Notes: generated from the letters alone by a model not told the origin. DNA of 64,000 nucleotides from Agarophyton chilense (GCA_030374765.1 JARGXX010000090.1:432618-496617); one strand, 5' to 3'. Shown: positions 10,779 to 21,968, counted from the stretch's first letter. Numbers and translations: made by a program.

Positions 10779-10791
10779 GGGGGGGGGGGGG
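10779..10791. repeat. G homopolymer (13 bp)
   Basis: Thirteen consecutive G just upstream of the probable start of the Ser/Pro-rich gene. Prone to length error in sequencing. Confidence 0.9.
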
Positions 10792-11034
10792 TGAGCATCT
10801 GCGTGGGCAAGGACCTGGGAACAAGCGGAACAGCGTGACCAAGGTGACGCGCGCCTTCGGCACGCGCGGCGCACGCGACCCGGCTGCGGCGTGGTGGCGT
10901 TGGCGCCACGTGTGTTATTTATTTCGGAGCACATGCAGCGAACCAGAGAGCCGCGTTGCTGTTTGCACCTCAGCCCCCATCGCTCCGTCCGCAGGGGATC
11001 CGCTGAGTTGGTCGCATCAATGTCCTCTACACAG

Positions 11035-11066
11035 ACGCGCTCACGCGCTCACGCGCTCACGCGCTC
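11035..11066. repeat. four tandem copies of an 8-bp unit
   Basis: The unit ACGCGCTC is repeated four times exactly, in the GC-rich upstream region of the Ser/Pro-rich gene. Confidence 0.9.
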
Positions 11067-14000
11067 GCCGCTGCCGCTTCCGCTGCCGCCCTGCCATGAC
11101 GTCAGCCCTCCCTTCCCCTACCGCCCGTGCGCTCCGTGCGGAAACCGCTAGCCACACTCCCCCCTCCCCCGCCATGCCCGGTGAAAGACCTGCTACTCAA
11201 CACTTTGTGATCTGCCTAGCGCTCAATCGGCCCTTGTTTCCACCACCATCGCACGCCGCGCTACGCTTCTCGCTTGTTTCTTGCCAATCACTTGCCACCT
11301 TTTTTGTGTTCTTGCGCTGGTGCTGCTTCTTGCTGGTGTGACGCTTTTGCCCAAGCTCTTCGTTCCAACACACATCACTTTATTCTTGCTGCCTTGTAGC
11401 GCTGCACATTTTTATACCCCCGCCTCTCACGATTCTCCTCCTATCCGCATGGATTACCTCATCGTATGCATTACGAGGCGGACCATCACTTCTCTTCTCA
11501 TGCAGCTGTAGCATCCCACAAATTAAAAACGCTCGCAAAAGCATCTACTAAAAACGTTTCAGAAGCACTCGCAAACACTTTACAAACTACCCCTTAGCCC
11601 ATTCCACAACATCAGAGAACTTGTCTCCAATCAAAAAAGCCTGCAAACACCCGACCTTCTTTCCCTGTCACACCTTTGCCGTTTTTCTTCATTTCCTGTT
11701 CCTGTTCCAAGCCGTTCCCGCCCGCCAGAGTGCCGCATATTTTTGTCTCCACCACATTCCTTCACGTACCCACCTTTGTACACGTTTTTATGTCCGCAGC
11801 GAATAGCGAGAGCCTGTGCTCTCTGCTGCCACAATTGCTTCGAATGCTACCAAAGCTCATCTGCACACAATGGTTTTTGCCTGTGCAGATTCCGGGTGCT
11901 AGTTGCCGACTCACCGCATAAACAAAACCAACATTTTCTGTTTCCCAAATTTCCCAATCTGTTCTCGCACGTTTCATAGAAGTATGCGAAAAAAGAGCCA
12001 TAAGAACAACTGCAAATGCAAATCGCGGTGGCTTTTCTTCAGCGCATGTACATCAAACACATACACGCCCATGCTCACTTCAAACTACTACTGTATGTAT
12101 TGGAAAAGATAGAGCTCTACTACAGGTGCAGAACACACCTTGTTTCAATATTTGTGAATCATATAATGCAAGAGAACCTGTCACAAAGTGCAGGGGGAAA
12201 CAGCGGCTAACCGCACCCACGCATGCACGTCAAGGGCAACCATACATCCTACACTCAAGGAAGTTGCGCGTTGCTATCAAGAATGTTAGGCTGACAGGAC
12301 CCTAAAGAAAAGGAAAACTTCACCAACATAGCTTGTTCCTTGCTGAATAATTGTTGTAGGAGCTAGTTCATAGATATTGTAGAAAGCCCACTAGGTTGGG
12401 CATTTCTTTTCAAGGCAAATCTGGGAGACAAAAAAAATTCCAAGAGATCTCGCGTCGAGAACATGCTAAACCTCGGCCATGGTTCGAAAATTTGTTGAGA
12501 TTGCGATACAATAATGCATGAATGCGTGTGGTCCAAAGAAAGACACAAATATGGGCGCATTGACATCAAAAATATGAGTATTTGATGCGTTTTTCAATAC
12601 GAGTGGCCCCGGCTTCCATTCATTCGATATTATGAGGAGAGGATCGAGCTGACTGCTTGGCGGGGCCCACTGCTTTATATTGGTATTTGTTCTAAGCAGA
12701 GGAATTGATGTGCGTGTCTTGGTTTGTGTAATTTGGTGGAATTCGTTGTCCGCGAGCCCAAAAATGATACAAGTGATCATACGAACATTCACGCGCTTGA
12801 AAGAGAAAACACATGAGGCATGTAATGCAAGGTCGACCTGTGGCAACAAGAGATGCACGCATTGGACTTGTGAGTGTACAGCTCCGGATGGGGGTGAATG
12901 ATCCGTGCGTACCGGTATGCGTGACGAAGAAAAGAAAACAGCTGTGTCCCTCGAAACAAAGGGCGCCTACATGTTGAATACGACTTGAGAAGCGTGTGTC
13001 ACGCTCGAATCACCGTGGGATCATTTGCGAGCAGTAGAGGGACGACTGTTAGTGATCTGCTGGTGAAGTGAAAATCACTTGTGTACGTTAACAAGAACGT
13101 CGCGTTGGTCGCAGCGGGGAAGAGATCCTGTACGGATGAAATGCGGAATCGAGATACAGTCGGAAAACATTTTGCGCATGCACAAGGAAGCAGTCAATCT
13201 CGTGAACATAGCAAACCAGTAGGACCTTCCATATTGGCTGCGGCCAAACGGTGAAAACTTCTTCCGTGACATTCCGCTTTGTTAGTTTTGGTACACGGCA
13301 CGACCAAGTCGATCATGACTGCGGCATCGCATCTGCTGGACCATTTCAAGAGCATTATTCGCTTATTTTCGATAGCATTATGGTTTTTTGAGATTACATC
13401 AATTGTGTAAGCCTTGTGCAGTTGCGCTGAAAATTACCATTGTTTTTGGCCCTATGTGGTATTTACTGCACGTGGCTGCACATGGTTGACAAGGTCGAGC
13501 CACAGTATGTCTGTAATGAATGATTCGGCCTCTTTGGCCCACGCAAATGCGTCAACGGCGAATGATATTATGCCATGTTGCTGATGCCTCAAGGACATCA
13601 TTCCTGTTTCGGGGGGAAGGCCTGGTAAAGCGTGCAGGGCTCTAAAAGTGTCGGAAAAGCTTCCAAACTGTATCAGGAGTTGGCTAGTATGGCGAGTCTC
13701 GAACGTTTTGCTCCTGTACGACGTTTTCGTGATGAACAAAAGCTGTGCGAGCACTAGAATTAAACAGTGCTCTCTGATTACATGTTGAGATGGAGTTTCT
13801 TTTAAGTTCTACCCTTCGTACAGAGTGTGGTGTCTCTGAATGTGTTTTTTTTGCGCTTTATAGATTATAATGGCTTTTACATGATCTGAATGAGATGGAA
13901 GAGATTTTACACGTCACATCCCGTGATATCCATTTGTCTCGTGTATAATGGACCCAAATTGAACCGCTTTGTGTCTGGTCATAAAGAAGGATAAGGCATT

Positions 14001-15726
14001 CTGCTTTTGTTCTTAGTTGCCAAGAGCTATGGAATTTCGCGTCGTGTAATCGACGGATTTGTGGATGGAAGGGTGGACAACCATGTTTCTTTGATATGAA
14101 AAACAATGCTGTGTCGGAGCCTTGAAGGATTTTGATCGTTTCCAACTTTTTTTTATGCTGCTGACTCACCCTTTACTTGGTTGGGTGTGACGTTTGTGTT
14201 GAAAGGCAGTGGGCGGCAAAGATTAATTAAAGGCAGCTGGTGAGAACTTGCTGTAAAAAAACATTTTTTCTATCAACTGTCTTTGATAAGCTCTCTTTGA
14301 ATTCCACCATCTGGACGTTCTTCCTTTACCTAAACTTTGTTTGCCATTCCTCACCAACCTGTTTAAAAAATCCTTGGAATTCGCTCAACTGAGGAAAATT
14401 TTTCTTAAAAACTTGAACGAACTTTTGAAGGTTGAGTGGTATAAGGTTTAGTTTAAAAAGGACTAAAAACAACCCGTTGTTTTTTATCTGTCCCTTCCTG
14501 TTGGGCACAGGTGGAGGGTGTGTGTTAAAAGTGATAGGTAGAAAAAAATGACAGCTCTTCGAAACCATTGAGCTAGAATGTGCTGGAACTACGTGACAAA
14601 TAAAAATTCGACAAGCTTGGCGAGCGTGCTATGCCCTGTAACATAAGACTTCATTTCGCAGCGAGACTTTTTTGTCTGACCACAGCCTAGCATGGCATGC
14701 GGCGCATGCACTGTGCGCACTTCATACGCACATGCGCTCTGACAGGGCAGACAAACTGACCAAAATCCCCACTAAAAAAACACTGCACAGCTGTCGATGA
14801 CTGGTCATTTTTCAATCACTATTTTGTCTTACTTGGCGAAATGGTGCGTTTTATAAATACACCATGATGATAAGCAGACGCGCATGCTTGCTGTGTGTCC
14901 TCTCGACGAGCGAAGCACCCTGCCGTACGAACCCTATCTTTACATATCGGATGTCGTAAGGGGATGAAACAGGAAAAAGCTTGCTGGCCTCAAATAGAGT
15001 CGTGGTTGCTGGCCGTCGCCCAGCCAAGTCTTAAACCCCTAACGCCTATAGAGCATCGTCACAAGGCATGGGCAAATTACAAAATGACCAAATCTGCATT
15101 AAGGCACATGTCTGCTCGGCAGCGCCGGTCCAAAAAAAATGTCAAATACAATAGCGCCATCGTAATTCAATAGATCAGATCGAGCATTATAGAATTTATG
15201 CTCCTTCGCATGATGCTATCGGAGCAGAAGTGTGCAAGCTGCTCCTTGATTAAAGAAAAGAATGTTTTGCGGCATAATCTGTGAAATAATATGAAAAACG
15301 TATCGTAAATGCCGGAACACATACGGTTTTTGACAGAGCGTGATTTCTTTGAGTTTAGGGATCGCCCCGGTCGTTGTTTGCCGCCTGAGATGAAGACCAA
15401 GGCAAGTCCGAATATCTATTTACAGTCTAGTTGGTTGTTTAACTTAGTATCACCTATGGCCCGTTTTAGAGCTAATACGTACACGGCCGTACTTTTGACT
15501 GACTGACTACCATTAATTTTAGAAAATTTAGATGACTTCTGACTGACTTCCATTTTTAAATATAATCACAAGAATCTAGTCAATAGGCTGCCACGCCTAA
15601 CAGTTGCCCACGTGTTCCCGTGTAGGGCTGTAAGTATCAAACCATTGCCGCCGTCGTCATTTTGTCTACATGTGTTGTGAACGGATGCCCCAAAAACACA
15701 ATGGGTGAATGCAGAAATAATCAAAT
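11067..15726. other. long stretch with no supported gene
   Basis: About 4.7 kb with only short frames on both strands (longest about 130 codons), none showing a domain, repeat or codon pattern I can defend. GC content falls from left to right. It may hold old decayed transposons. Confidence 0.4.
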
Positions 15727-15908
15727 CGCCGCCGGGTCAAATTTGAGCCAATAGAACTGCTCAATTTTTGACCTGTGCAGAACCAAATCCGCCATTCTGA
15801 AAGGACCCAGGACCCTTGAAGGGTCCTTTCAGAGTTCCAAACAGCCCGCCAAACGCCTGACGTGACGAAATGATTCCACGTCAGGCAAAAGCGGCTCTTT
15901 CGGCGGCG
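15727..15908. repeat. cluster of three hairpins closed by an outer stem
   Basis: Three inverted repeats follow one another. The first is GGTCAAATTTGAGC (15735-15748) with GCTCAATTTTTGACC (15759-15773). The second is TCTGAAAGGACCC (15796-15808) with its exact complement at 15821-15833. The third is GCCTGACGTG (15855-15864) with its exact complement at 15877-15886. Loops are 10, 12 and 12 nt. CGCCGCCG at 15727-15734 can pair with CGGCGGCG at 15901-15908, closing the set. No gene or known transposon end was recognised; it could be a fold-back MITE or a structured RNA. Confidence 0.7.
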
Positions 15909-16658
15909 GTACAGTCCCCGAAAAACGAAACGCAACAGAAAAGAAATTGCAGTCCACCGCGACTCAAGTCCCTTATTCACGTAACAAACACTACAAAATA
16001 AAAGCACACCATTTACTTCCAACGTGTCGCCATAGTTCTGGGCAATTTCCCGCGCCAATATTGGCACTCGCGTGTGTCATTGAAGCCAGCGCCAAGAAAA
16101 ACGCGAAAAACCAACGCTCACAAACCCTCGGCTTCAACATTGCCGCCAAACGCAATGAACTTTTAAACCAGAACATTGGGGCGACAATTTCACCATTTTA
16201 GTCTCTCCAAATGCGCAGTTTGCACCGAATTATACTTGTTAAGCATTTTTTTATGAAAACACCTCTTCCAATACTAAAAAGAGCAAATTGTAGCCCTTCA
16301 TATTAAACAACTTTCTATCAGAGCGATTGTAGACCATCATAGCCGTTCATCATCAAAAATATCAAGATTATACATGTTTCATGAGAGTTAAAGGGGTTTA
16401 ACACCCAAGAACGCTCTAAAAATTACTTAACAAATCAAACGGCTTTTACTGCTACTGGCTTCAAGTGGTGACTAAAGCACTTAAGAGTTAACAATTCGTT
16501 TCAATTTTCGCATTAGTGTTCGCCGTAAACAACAGATTCTAAAAAAAGAACTCACCTCCATTACCCCAAACTATTTAAGGCCCGGCAGATGATCATGATT
16601 CATAAACACACGTTTGGAATGGGCAAGAAGTCATATTAGCAAAGAAAGCCATTATTAG
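15909..16658. other. no gene seen; may hold 5' part of a Tc1 relic
   Basis: AT-rich sequence before the recognisable Tc1-like transposase segment. The missing N-terminal transposase region should lie here but is too decayed to call. Confidence 0.35.
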
Positions 16659-16888
16659 GTGCACATGGTTTTTTCGGATGAGCAAAAGTTCAACCTCGGT
16701 GGACCATGTGGTCTTTTGTATTACTGGCATTATTTATGCAAGGACTTTTGCCTTCATTCTATACTTCATGATGGTGGAGGTTCTGTGATTTTTTGGGAGG
16801 CTACTTCTTTTTATGGAGTCTCTAAACTGATGTTTATTCATGGATGTCAGAATTCTATGAAGTATTTTGAAACTTTAGAACAGGATGT
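16659..16888 (+). pseudogene. Tc1-like transposase relic, left part
   Basis: Encodes FSDEQKFNLGGPCGLLYYWH, the first catalytic aspartate block of a Tc1-like transposase, followed by GGGSVIFWEA and FIHGCQNSMKYFETLE. Reading breaks off exactly at GATGT, where copia element A is inserted, and resumes at 21974. It is truncated at the N-terminus and is a fossil. Confidence 0.8.
16884..16888. repeat. target-site duplication GATGT (left)
   Basis: Identical to 21969-21973, directly outside both LTRs of copia element A. Confidence 0.9.
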
Positions 16889-17156
16889 TGAAAGAGTTAT
16901 GGACACTCTACTGTTCAGTGTCGACCTTGTCGAAGAGGTAGAGCGTGCAAATTGCTAGAGTGTAGTCGTTGTACACTCTCGGTGTGAGTACCGTGGTTTA
17001 CAATTCATAATCATGAAGGTCTAAATACACAAAGTCATAACATATAAACGGCCGTAATTAACAACGAACATATTCATCAAACTGAATCAAAGATACAAAT
17101 TCAAATACCAAGCGGGCGCATCCAAAAGCAACCAACCAGAACCGAATAGTTCTATA
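16889..17156 (-). repeat. 3' LTR of copia element A
   Basis: 268 bp; compared base by base with 21701-21968 without finding a difference. Confidence 0.92.
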
Positions 17157-17168
17157 CTCCTCCCTTTT
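17157..17168 (-). other. polypurine tract of copia element A
   Basis: Sense strand AAAAGGGAGGAG lies immediately before the 3' LTR, as expected for plus-strand DNA priming, and confirms the LTR edge. Confidence 0.8.
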
Positions 17169-20100
17169 CACCCAAAGTTTTTCTCAGAGTGTTTTGTCTC
17201 CGAGATCTTGTCAAAGTCGAAACAAAGTTTTCCAGTAAACAAAGTTAACTGAAGTGCATCAGTCAGCGCGCTGTCCTTCTTCGTCAGAGGATCAGCCAGA
17301 TTAGAATTTCCAGGAACCCAAGAGATCTTATCCACAGCACCAGTCTGAAATTCGTAGCGAACACATGCAACATCACCGCGGATAGACTTGTCGATGGAAT
17401 TCTTTTGTGTGGATAGTGAAGTAAAGAGATCTTTGGAGTCAACAGCCAAACGCAACTTGATTTCCTTCCCAAGTAGCTCGGTGTAGGCGTTAGAAATAGT
17501 CTTACCTTCATCAATGCCCTCAGAAGCGGCGAGGATTTCCGCAGCTGGAACACTCTTAACAGGACGCTTCGATTTGTGGGACATCCACGAGATGGCATGG
17601 TAGATGGACTGATTCTTCATTTCACCAACCAACAAACCAGTGAGCACACCAAGTTGTCCGCATTCGTCCGTCCTGGAAGCATCAGAAAAAACCAACACGC
17701 TCAGTTCGTGCTGTCTATTATCCGTCGGTATCGGATAAGCAATGGTTGTCCCAAGCTTCTTAAGCTTACGAACAATATTTATCTGTTCAACCAAATGACA
17801 AACCTTAAGTTCCGGTGCTTTCTGCTGCAAGTAGCTTGCATAGAATGAGCAGAATGGTGAAGCTGCAGTCCCAATCCAACCAAGCGAGCTGTTGGTTGAG
17901 GCAAACACGGATTTCTCGATCTTGTTCAGAGATTGATCGAACTGCTTGCGACGTTGCCTAGTGAATGGATATTCTACGACTGCATCCAACTTGTCATCTG
18001 CATCCGTCTCAATTGTCATGTCACCATTTTGCACCGTGTTGATACCAAAGAACCGAAGCTTTCCTGGACCCTTCATGACATCGCCAAACTTGAAACGCTT
18101 GTCGAACTCTTTCATGAAATGATTCACCCGATCTCCTTTTCCGGCAGCTTTCAGGTCATCAACAATTTTTGCCACAATTAACACCAATTTTCCGTTTTCT
18201 TTCTGAAAGAACAGCTGTGGCACATGCACTGATTGCGTGAGTCCAATGTCAAACATAACTTGATCAGACTGACTCTGCCATTTGGCATTTGCATTGACGA
18301 GGCCATACGCAGCTGTGAGTAGTAACCAAAGATGAGTAGCCTTCATGTGACTTTCCTTCGGAGGGCGAACATATACATCCCTCTGAGCCTCCCCGGTCTG
18401 CAGGAATGCCGCTTTTACGTCAGCTCTATAGATGTTCCATTCGTATAGAGACGCAATTGACTCAAGGATACGTAGTCCTGTGGGCGGGCACGTTGTGCAA
18501 TCTTTGCTCAAGGCATTCTTCAAGTCATCTTCATTACCATGTGGTGCTATGCGAGCTTTCAGCTTAAGCGAGCCATCATCATTGGTCTTAACCTTGTACA
18601 ATGTGTGGCTGTTAATGATGTTGGCGTTAGGCGGGACTTGATTATGCGAAACAGGGCGCACAGTCTTGAGAAAAGTCTCCTCCTCCTTCTTGTAGGCGTT
18701 CACCAAGGGAAATTGGTCAAAACCCTGGGCATGATGTCTAAGGAACGGCTTGTTCCCAAAGTGATCAAGCATCGATGAGAGAACAGAAGTCTCAGTGCTT
18801 GTTACCTGTAGCTCAGGTTGCGTAGAACTAGAACTGGCCGCGAATGTCTCATTGTTGAACTTCCATACTTCGTTCGAAATATCCAAAGTTTCAGTGTCTC
18901 CGTCATCATAGTGAATGTTCAAACGTCCATCTTCCTCCTCAGAGTGAACAGTACCCGGATAGAACTGATCTTCGAGAGGCCAGAACACTGAGATGTTGTC
19001 ACCGACAGATGGTTCAACGTTTGCAGACTCAGTGGAAAAATCATCATCAGCAGGTTTGATGTCTTCAGACGACGACACTGGAGTATCAGAGCCAGTTGCA
19101 GCATGTCCGGTGAGGTCAAATGAACTCTCCTCATTCGACTCATCAATAGAGTCGATACCTTCTTGCACTAGTTGTGCAAAGCTCTCTTGAGGTAGGGCTT
19201 TACGGGTGTCCTCGAAAGCAACTGTAACTTGTTTGCCTTTGCGTCCAGGTACAGTCACTGAGCGAGCACTGCGGTCAACGGAGAGAATTGGCTTGGCAAT
19301 AGACCATTTTCCTCTCTTCTCGTGGTCTTTCTTATGATATACTTCGACCATGTCGCTGACAGCGATAGGTGGTTCAGAGACCGCCTTCGAGCGCAAGATG
19401 AGCGCTAGCTTCCTGCGAGCGTGAAGTTGATCGCGAGCAGTGCGAACATCATCGGGTACAGTCGTATCAGTGGGCTTTGCCACAACGGGACATGTGAACC
19501 CTTTGGCCAGTTCGAATGCAGACATTGTGTCATTCCCGTACAAGTCATTCGAAATGGAGACAGACTTGTATGCTCCAAGCATAGGATCAAAGTCCTGTCC
19601 AGCAGCTTCTTTCAAGCGGAGAAAGACACTGCGTATGATATTGTGCTTCGACTCGATGGCATTCTTAGAGTGCCTGCCAGGAGGCACTGGCTGAACTGGA
19701 ATCCCAAGGTTGTCGATGTAGTCTTTAAACACACCGACTTGAAAGGCTTTGTCTGCCCGAATAGACTCAGGATACCAGAACTGGGAAACCCAAGCTGCTT
19801 CGAATCCAACAATAGCTTCTTTGAGGTTTGTCGATGACACCGCATGAACACATGAGTACCTCGTGATTAGATTCATTAGATGCATAAGCAATATTTCATC
19901 CAAGTGCAAGTGGTCAACGCACAGAACCTCGTTGAAATTCTTGGATAGTGAGCTGATAGATACCTTGCGGCTCGGTTGCGGAACTGCTGTTGAACGACAA
20001 GCAGAACAACGATTGACCATTTGTGTAACATAAGATGCAACCGTGTCATTCCAAAATCCGTTTCTTTCTAGAAGAAGCTTGTAGTCGGTAAGGCTAGCAT

Positions 20101-21718
20101 GTCCGCACACATGCTTGTGTACCTTGTCAATGATTCTCTTTACCTCAGGCCATGGTTTCGAATTGACAGTTACAGCTGAAAGGCATGAAAGCACAGAGCT
20201 CTTACTGCAGTTACCAGTAAAGCGATTGAGCTCGACGTAGCTCAAAAAATCACGGTTGACGAGAGAAATAGATTCCCTTGTACCATTTGCAAGAAAGACC
20301 AGAGCATTTATTCCAATGTGCTCAATGTTGGCCTTGCTGGTCACATTCCTTCCTATGACCCACTGAGATGAACCGTCTAATACCAAATGCTTGATTTCGA
20401 TCAGAGACCCTTGGTCTGATCTGGCTGTCAAAACAATGGAGCGTAAAATGCGGCGTGCTGGACTAGCATGATCTCCTGTCCCATACTGCCAATGGGTGTG
20501 TCCATTGAGCGTGTCGGGAATGGGCCCTAAGGTGGGGTTTGTTGGCATTCCAAGATGTTCACCCAACAGGCCAAGTTCAACTGAGCCAATTCCAGCATAT
20601 GGCGCTCCATCATCAAGAAGAGGTCCTAGTTCAACAGTTGGCATATTTGTAGTAGCAGAGGAACTGCAGAGACGGTTTGTGGTCACACTATAATGTGGAG
20701 CGGCTGGAGATGTTGCCGTGCTAGACGTAACAGGCTTTAGAGTCTTTGCCATATTGAATCGAACCGTCTTTGTATGCGATTTGTCATCTGTGTCACGTCT
20801 TGAGCTTTCGTGATACCTAGATCGCGAGGAACTCAAGCCATTGGCTCCTGATCTTTGGGGTCTGTCAAAAGACTTGCAATGTGAGGGAAGTGATCCATCA
20901 GCATTGTGGTTGCGTTTCCAATGTCCGTACTTACCGCACAGATCACATGGATACTTCATTGTAGGAGATTGTCCCTTTTGATTGAACCGGTGTCGCTCAT
21001 GACGAGTTGTACCACCAGAGCTGGCCGATAAGGTTCCATACTCTTGCGCTAGATGCGAAGTCTTGTCGCATTGCTTGATTACAGAGGCTACAGACTGATA
21101 CGTGATGGCACTTAAAAACTGTTCGTTAGAAGACTGTGAATTTAGGTTTTCGTCCGACGGTGCAGCAGCAGCCATGACAGACACACGCTGAGAGTCATCA
21201 ATTGCAGAATTAGACAGTAGCATCAAAGCTGTAATACATTCCGGTAGTTTAAATGTCGTGGAAATAGAGTTGAATCTTGCAACCTGTGCAGAAAAACGAG
21301 ACTCAAAATTCTTCATGGTCTCGGTATTACCACGTCTTGTATTCCAGAGTTGGTTAAAGTCACGATACGCCTCACTCACCACAGAAAGAGCGTCTTTCTG
21401 ATAAATTTTGCCAACTATAACATTGACGGCACCTTCAGTAACCAACTCAGCCTCTGAAATTCCGGAGCAGAGGTCTTTAGCACGCCCGTACAGCTGGGAC
21501 TTAAGACAAATTGCTTGCAGAGTAGCTGGGATCTTGTGACTGTTTGAGGCGGGCAGTGCGTTGTGAAATGTCTGCCAAAGATTGACAGCATCACGATATT
21601 CTTCTTGATCACCTTTGCCATCTGTCCATGGCGGGGACTTGGCATCCCAGGAGAACTTAGGCCTGGAAGGCAAATTGGAATTGGGCGCTGGGCCCATAAC
21701 TGAAAGAGTTATGGACAC
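17168..21718 (-). CDS. copia element A Gag-Pol polyprotein
   Basis: 1516 codons with no break. In order: Gag (about 1-250); a zinc knuckle CDLCGKYGHWKRNH at about 256-270 whose last ligand is His instead of Cys; a protease with LVLDGSSQWVIGRNV near 450. Integrase follows with an HHCC finger from about 530 (KHVCGHAS ... CSAC) and catalytic residues in CVDHLHLD (about 600), IRADKAFQ (about 653) and NAIESKHN (about 688). A Tudor-like segment follows (about 907-954: DNISVFWPLEDQFYPG, HYDDGDTETLDI). Reverse transcriptase has RADVKAAFLQ (about 1098) and IVDDL (about 1184) where most copia elements have YVDD. RNase H has VFSDAS, PAAEILAASEG and LAVDSKDLF (about 1344-1430). The first ATG (21718) lies in the LTR; the eighth codon is an ATG inside the primer-binding site and may be the real start. 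Confidence 0.93.
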   Translation of the reverse strand: MSITLSVMGPAPNSNLPSRPKFSWDAKSPPWTDGKGDQEEYRDAVNLWQTFHNALPASNSHKIPATLQAICLKSQLYGRAKDLCSGISEAELVTEGAVNVIVGKIYQKDALSVVSEAYRDFNQLWNTRRGNTETMKNFESRFSAQVARFNSISTTFKLPECITALMLLSNSAIDDSQRVSVMAAAAPSDENLNSQSSNEQFLSAITYQSVASVIKQCDKTSHLAQEYGTLSASSGGTTRHERHRFNQKGQSPTMKYPCDLCGKYGHWKRNHNADGSLPSHCKSFDRPQRSGANGLSSSRSRYHESSRRDTDDKSHTKTVRFNMAKTLKPVTSSTATSPAAPHYSVTTNRLCSSSATTNMPTVELGPLLDDGAPYAGIGSVELGLLGEHLGMPTNPTLGPIPDTLNGHTHWQYGTGDHASPARRILRSIVLTARSDQGSLIEIKHLVLDGSSQWVIGRNVTSKANIEHIGINALVFLANGTRESISLVNRDFLSYVELNRFTGNCSKSSVLSCLSAVTVNSKPWPEVKRIIDKVHKHVCGHASLTDYKLLLERNGFWNDTVASYVTQMVNRCSACRSTAVPQPSRKVSISSLSKNFNEVLCVDHLHLDEILLMHLMNLITRYSCVHAVSSTNLKEAIVGFEAAWVSQFWYPESIRADKAFQVGVFKDYIDNLGIPVQPVPPGRHSKNAIESKHNIIRSVFLRLKEAAGQDFDPMLGAYKSVSISNDLYGNDTMSAFELAKGFTCPVVAKPTDTTVPDDVRTARDQLHARRKLALILRSKAVSEPPIAVSDMVEVYHKKDHEKRGKWSIAKPILSVDRSARSVTVPGRKGKQVTVAFEDTRKALPQESFAQLVQEGIDSIDESNEESSFDLTGHAATGSDTPVSSSEDIKPADDDFSTESANVEPSVGDNISVFWPLEDQFYPGTVHSEEEDGRLNIHYDDGDTETLDISNEVWKFNNETFAASSSSTQPELQVTSTETSVLSSMLDHFGNKPFLRHHAQGFDQFPLVNAYKKEEETFLKTVRPVSHNQVPPNANIINSHTLYKVKTNDDGSLKLKARIAPHGNEDDLKNALSKDCTTCPPTGLRILESIASLYEWNIYRADVKAAFLQTGEAQRDVYVRPPKESHMKATHLWLLLTAAYGLVNANAKWQSQSDQVMFDIGLTQSVHVPQLFFQKENGKLVLIVAKIVDDLKAAGKGDRVNHFMKEFDKRFKFGDVMKGPGKLRFFGINTVQNGDMTIETDADDKLDAVVEYPFTRQRRKQFDQSLNKIEKSVFASTNSSLGWIGTAASPFCSFYASYLQQKAPELKVCHLVEQINIVRKLKKLGTTIAYPIPTDNRQHELSVLVFSDASRTDECGQLGVLTGLLVGEMKNQSIYHAISWMSHKSKRPVKSVPAAEILAASEGIDEGKTISNAYTELLGKEIKLRLAVDSKDLFTSLSTQKNSIDKSIRGDVACVRYEFQTGAVDKISWVPGNSNLADPLTKKDSALTDALQLTLFTGKLCFDFDKISETKHSEKNFG
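21687..21700 (-). other. primer-binding site matching initiator tRNA-Met anticodon arm
   Basis: Sense strand GTTATGGGCCCAGC, adjoining the 5' LTR, is complementary to the GCTGGGCCCATAAC anticodon arm of eukaryotic initiator tRNA-Met. Drosophila copia is known to prime with a tRNA half cut in that arm. The ATG in this site is in frame with the polyprotein. Confidence 0.82.
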
Positions 21719-21968
21719 TCTACTGTTCAGTGTCGACCTTGTCGAAGAGGTAGAGCGTGCAAATTGCTAGAGTGTAGTCGTTGTACACTCTCGGTGTGAG
21801 TACCGTGGTTTACAATTCATAATCATGAAGGTCTAAATACACAAAGTCATAACATATAAACGGCCGTAATTAACAACGAACATATTCATCAAACTGAATC
21901 AAAGATACAAATTCAAATACCAAGCGGGCGCATCCAAAAGCAACCAACCAGAACCGAATAGTTCTATA
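21701..21968 (-). repeat. 5' LTR of copia element A
   Basis: 268-bp partner of 16889-17156; should carry the element's promoter. Confidence 0.92.

Larger units (their letters stand above)
16889..21968 (-). mobile_element. copia element A, apparently complete and young
   Basis: A 5080-bp element with two 268-bp LTRs that read as identical, 5-bp target duplications GATGT, a half-tRNA primer site, a polypurine tract and one uninterrupted polyprotein frame. It sits inside a Tc1-like transposase relic. LTR termini in the sense direction are TA...CA rather than TG...CA. All parts needed for transposition are visible, so it may be active or only recently silenced. Confidence 0.93.

Noticed and set aside
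9991-10794. 267-codon + strand frame opposite the Ser/Pro-rich gene
   Set aside because: Low-complexity Glu/Cys/Gly-rich content typical of the antisense of a Ser/Pro/Arg-rich gene; no domain.
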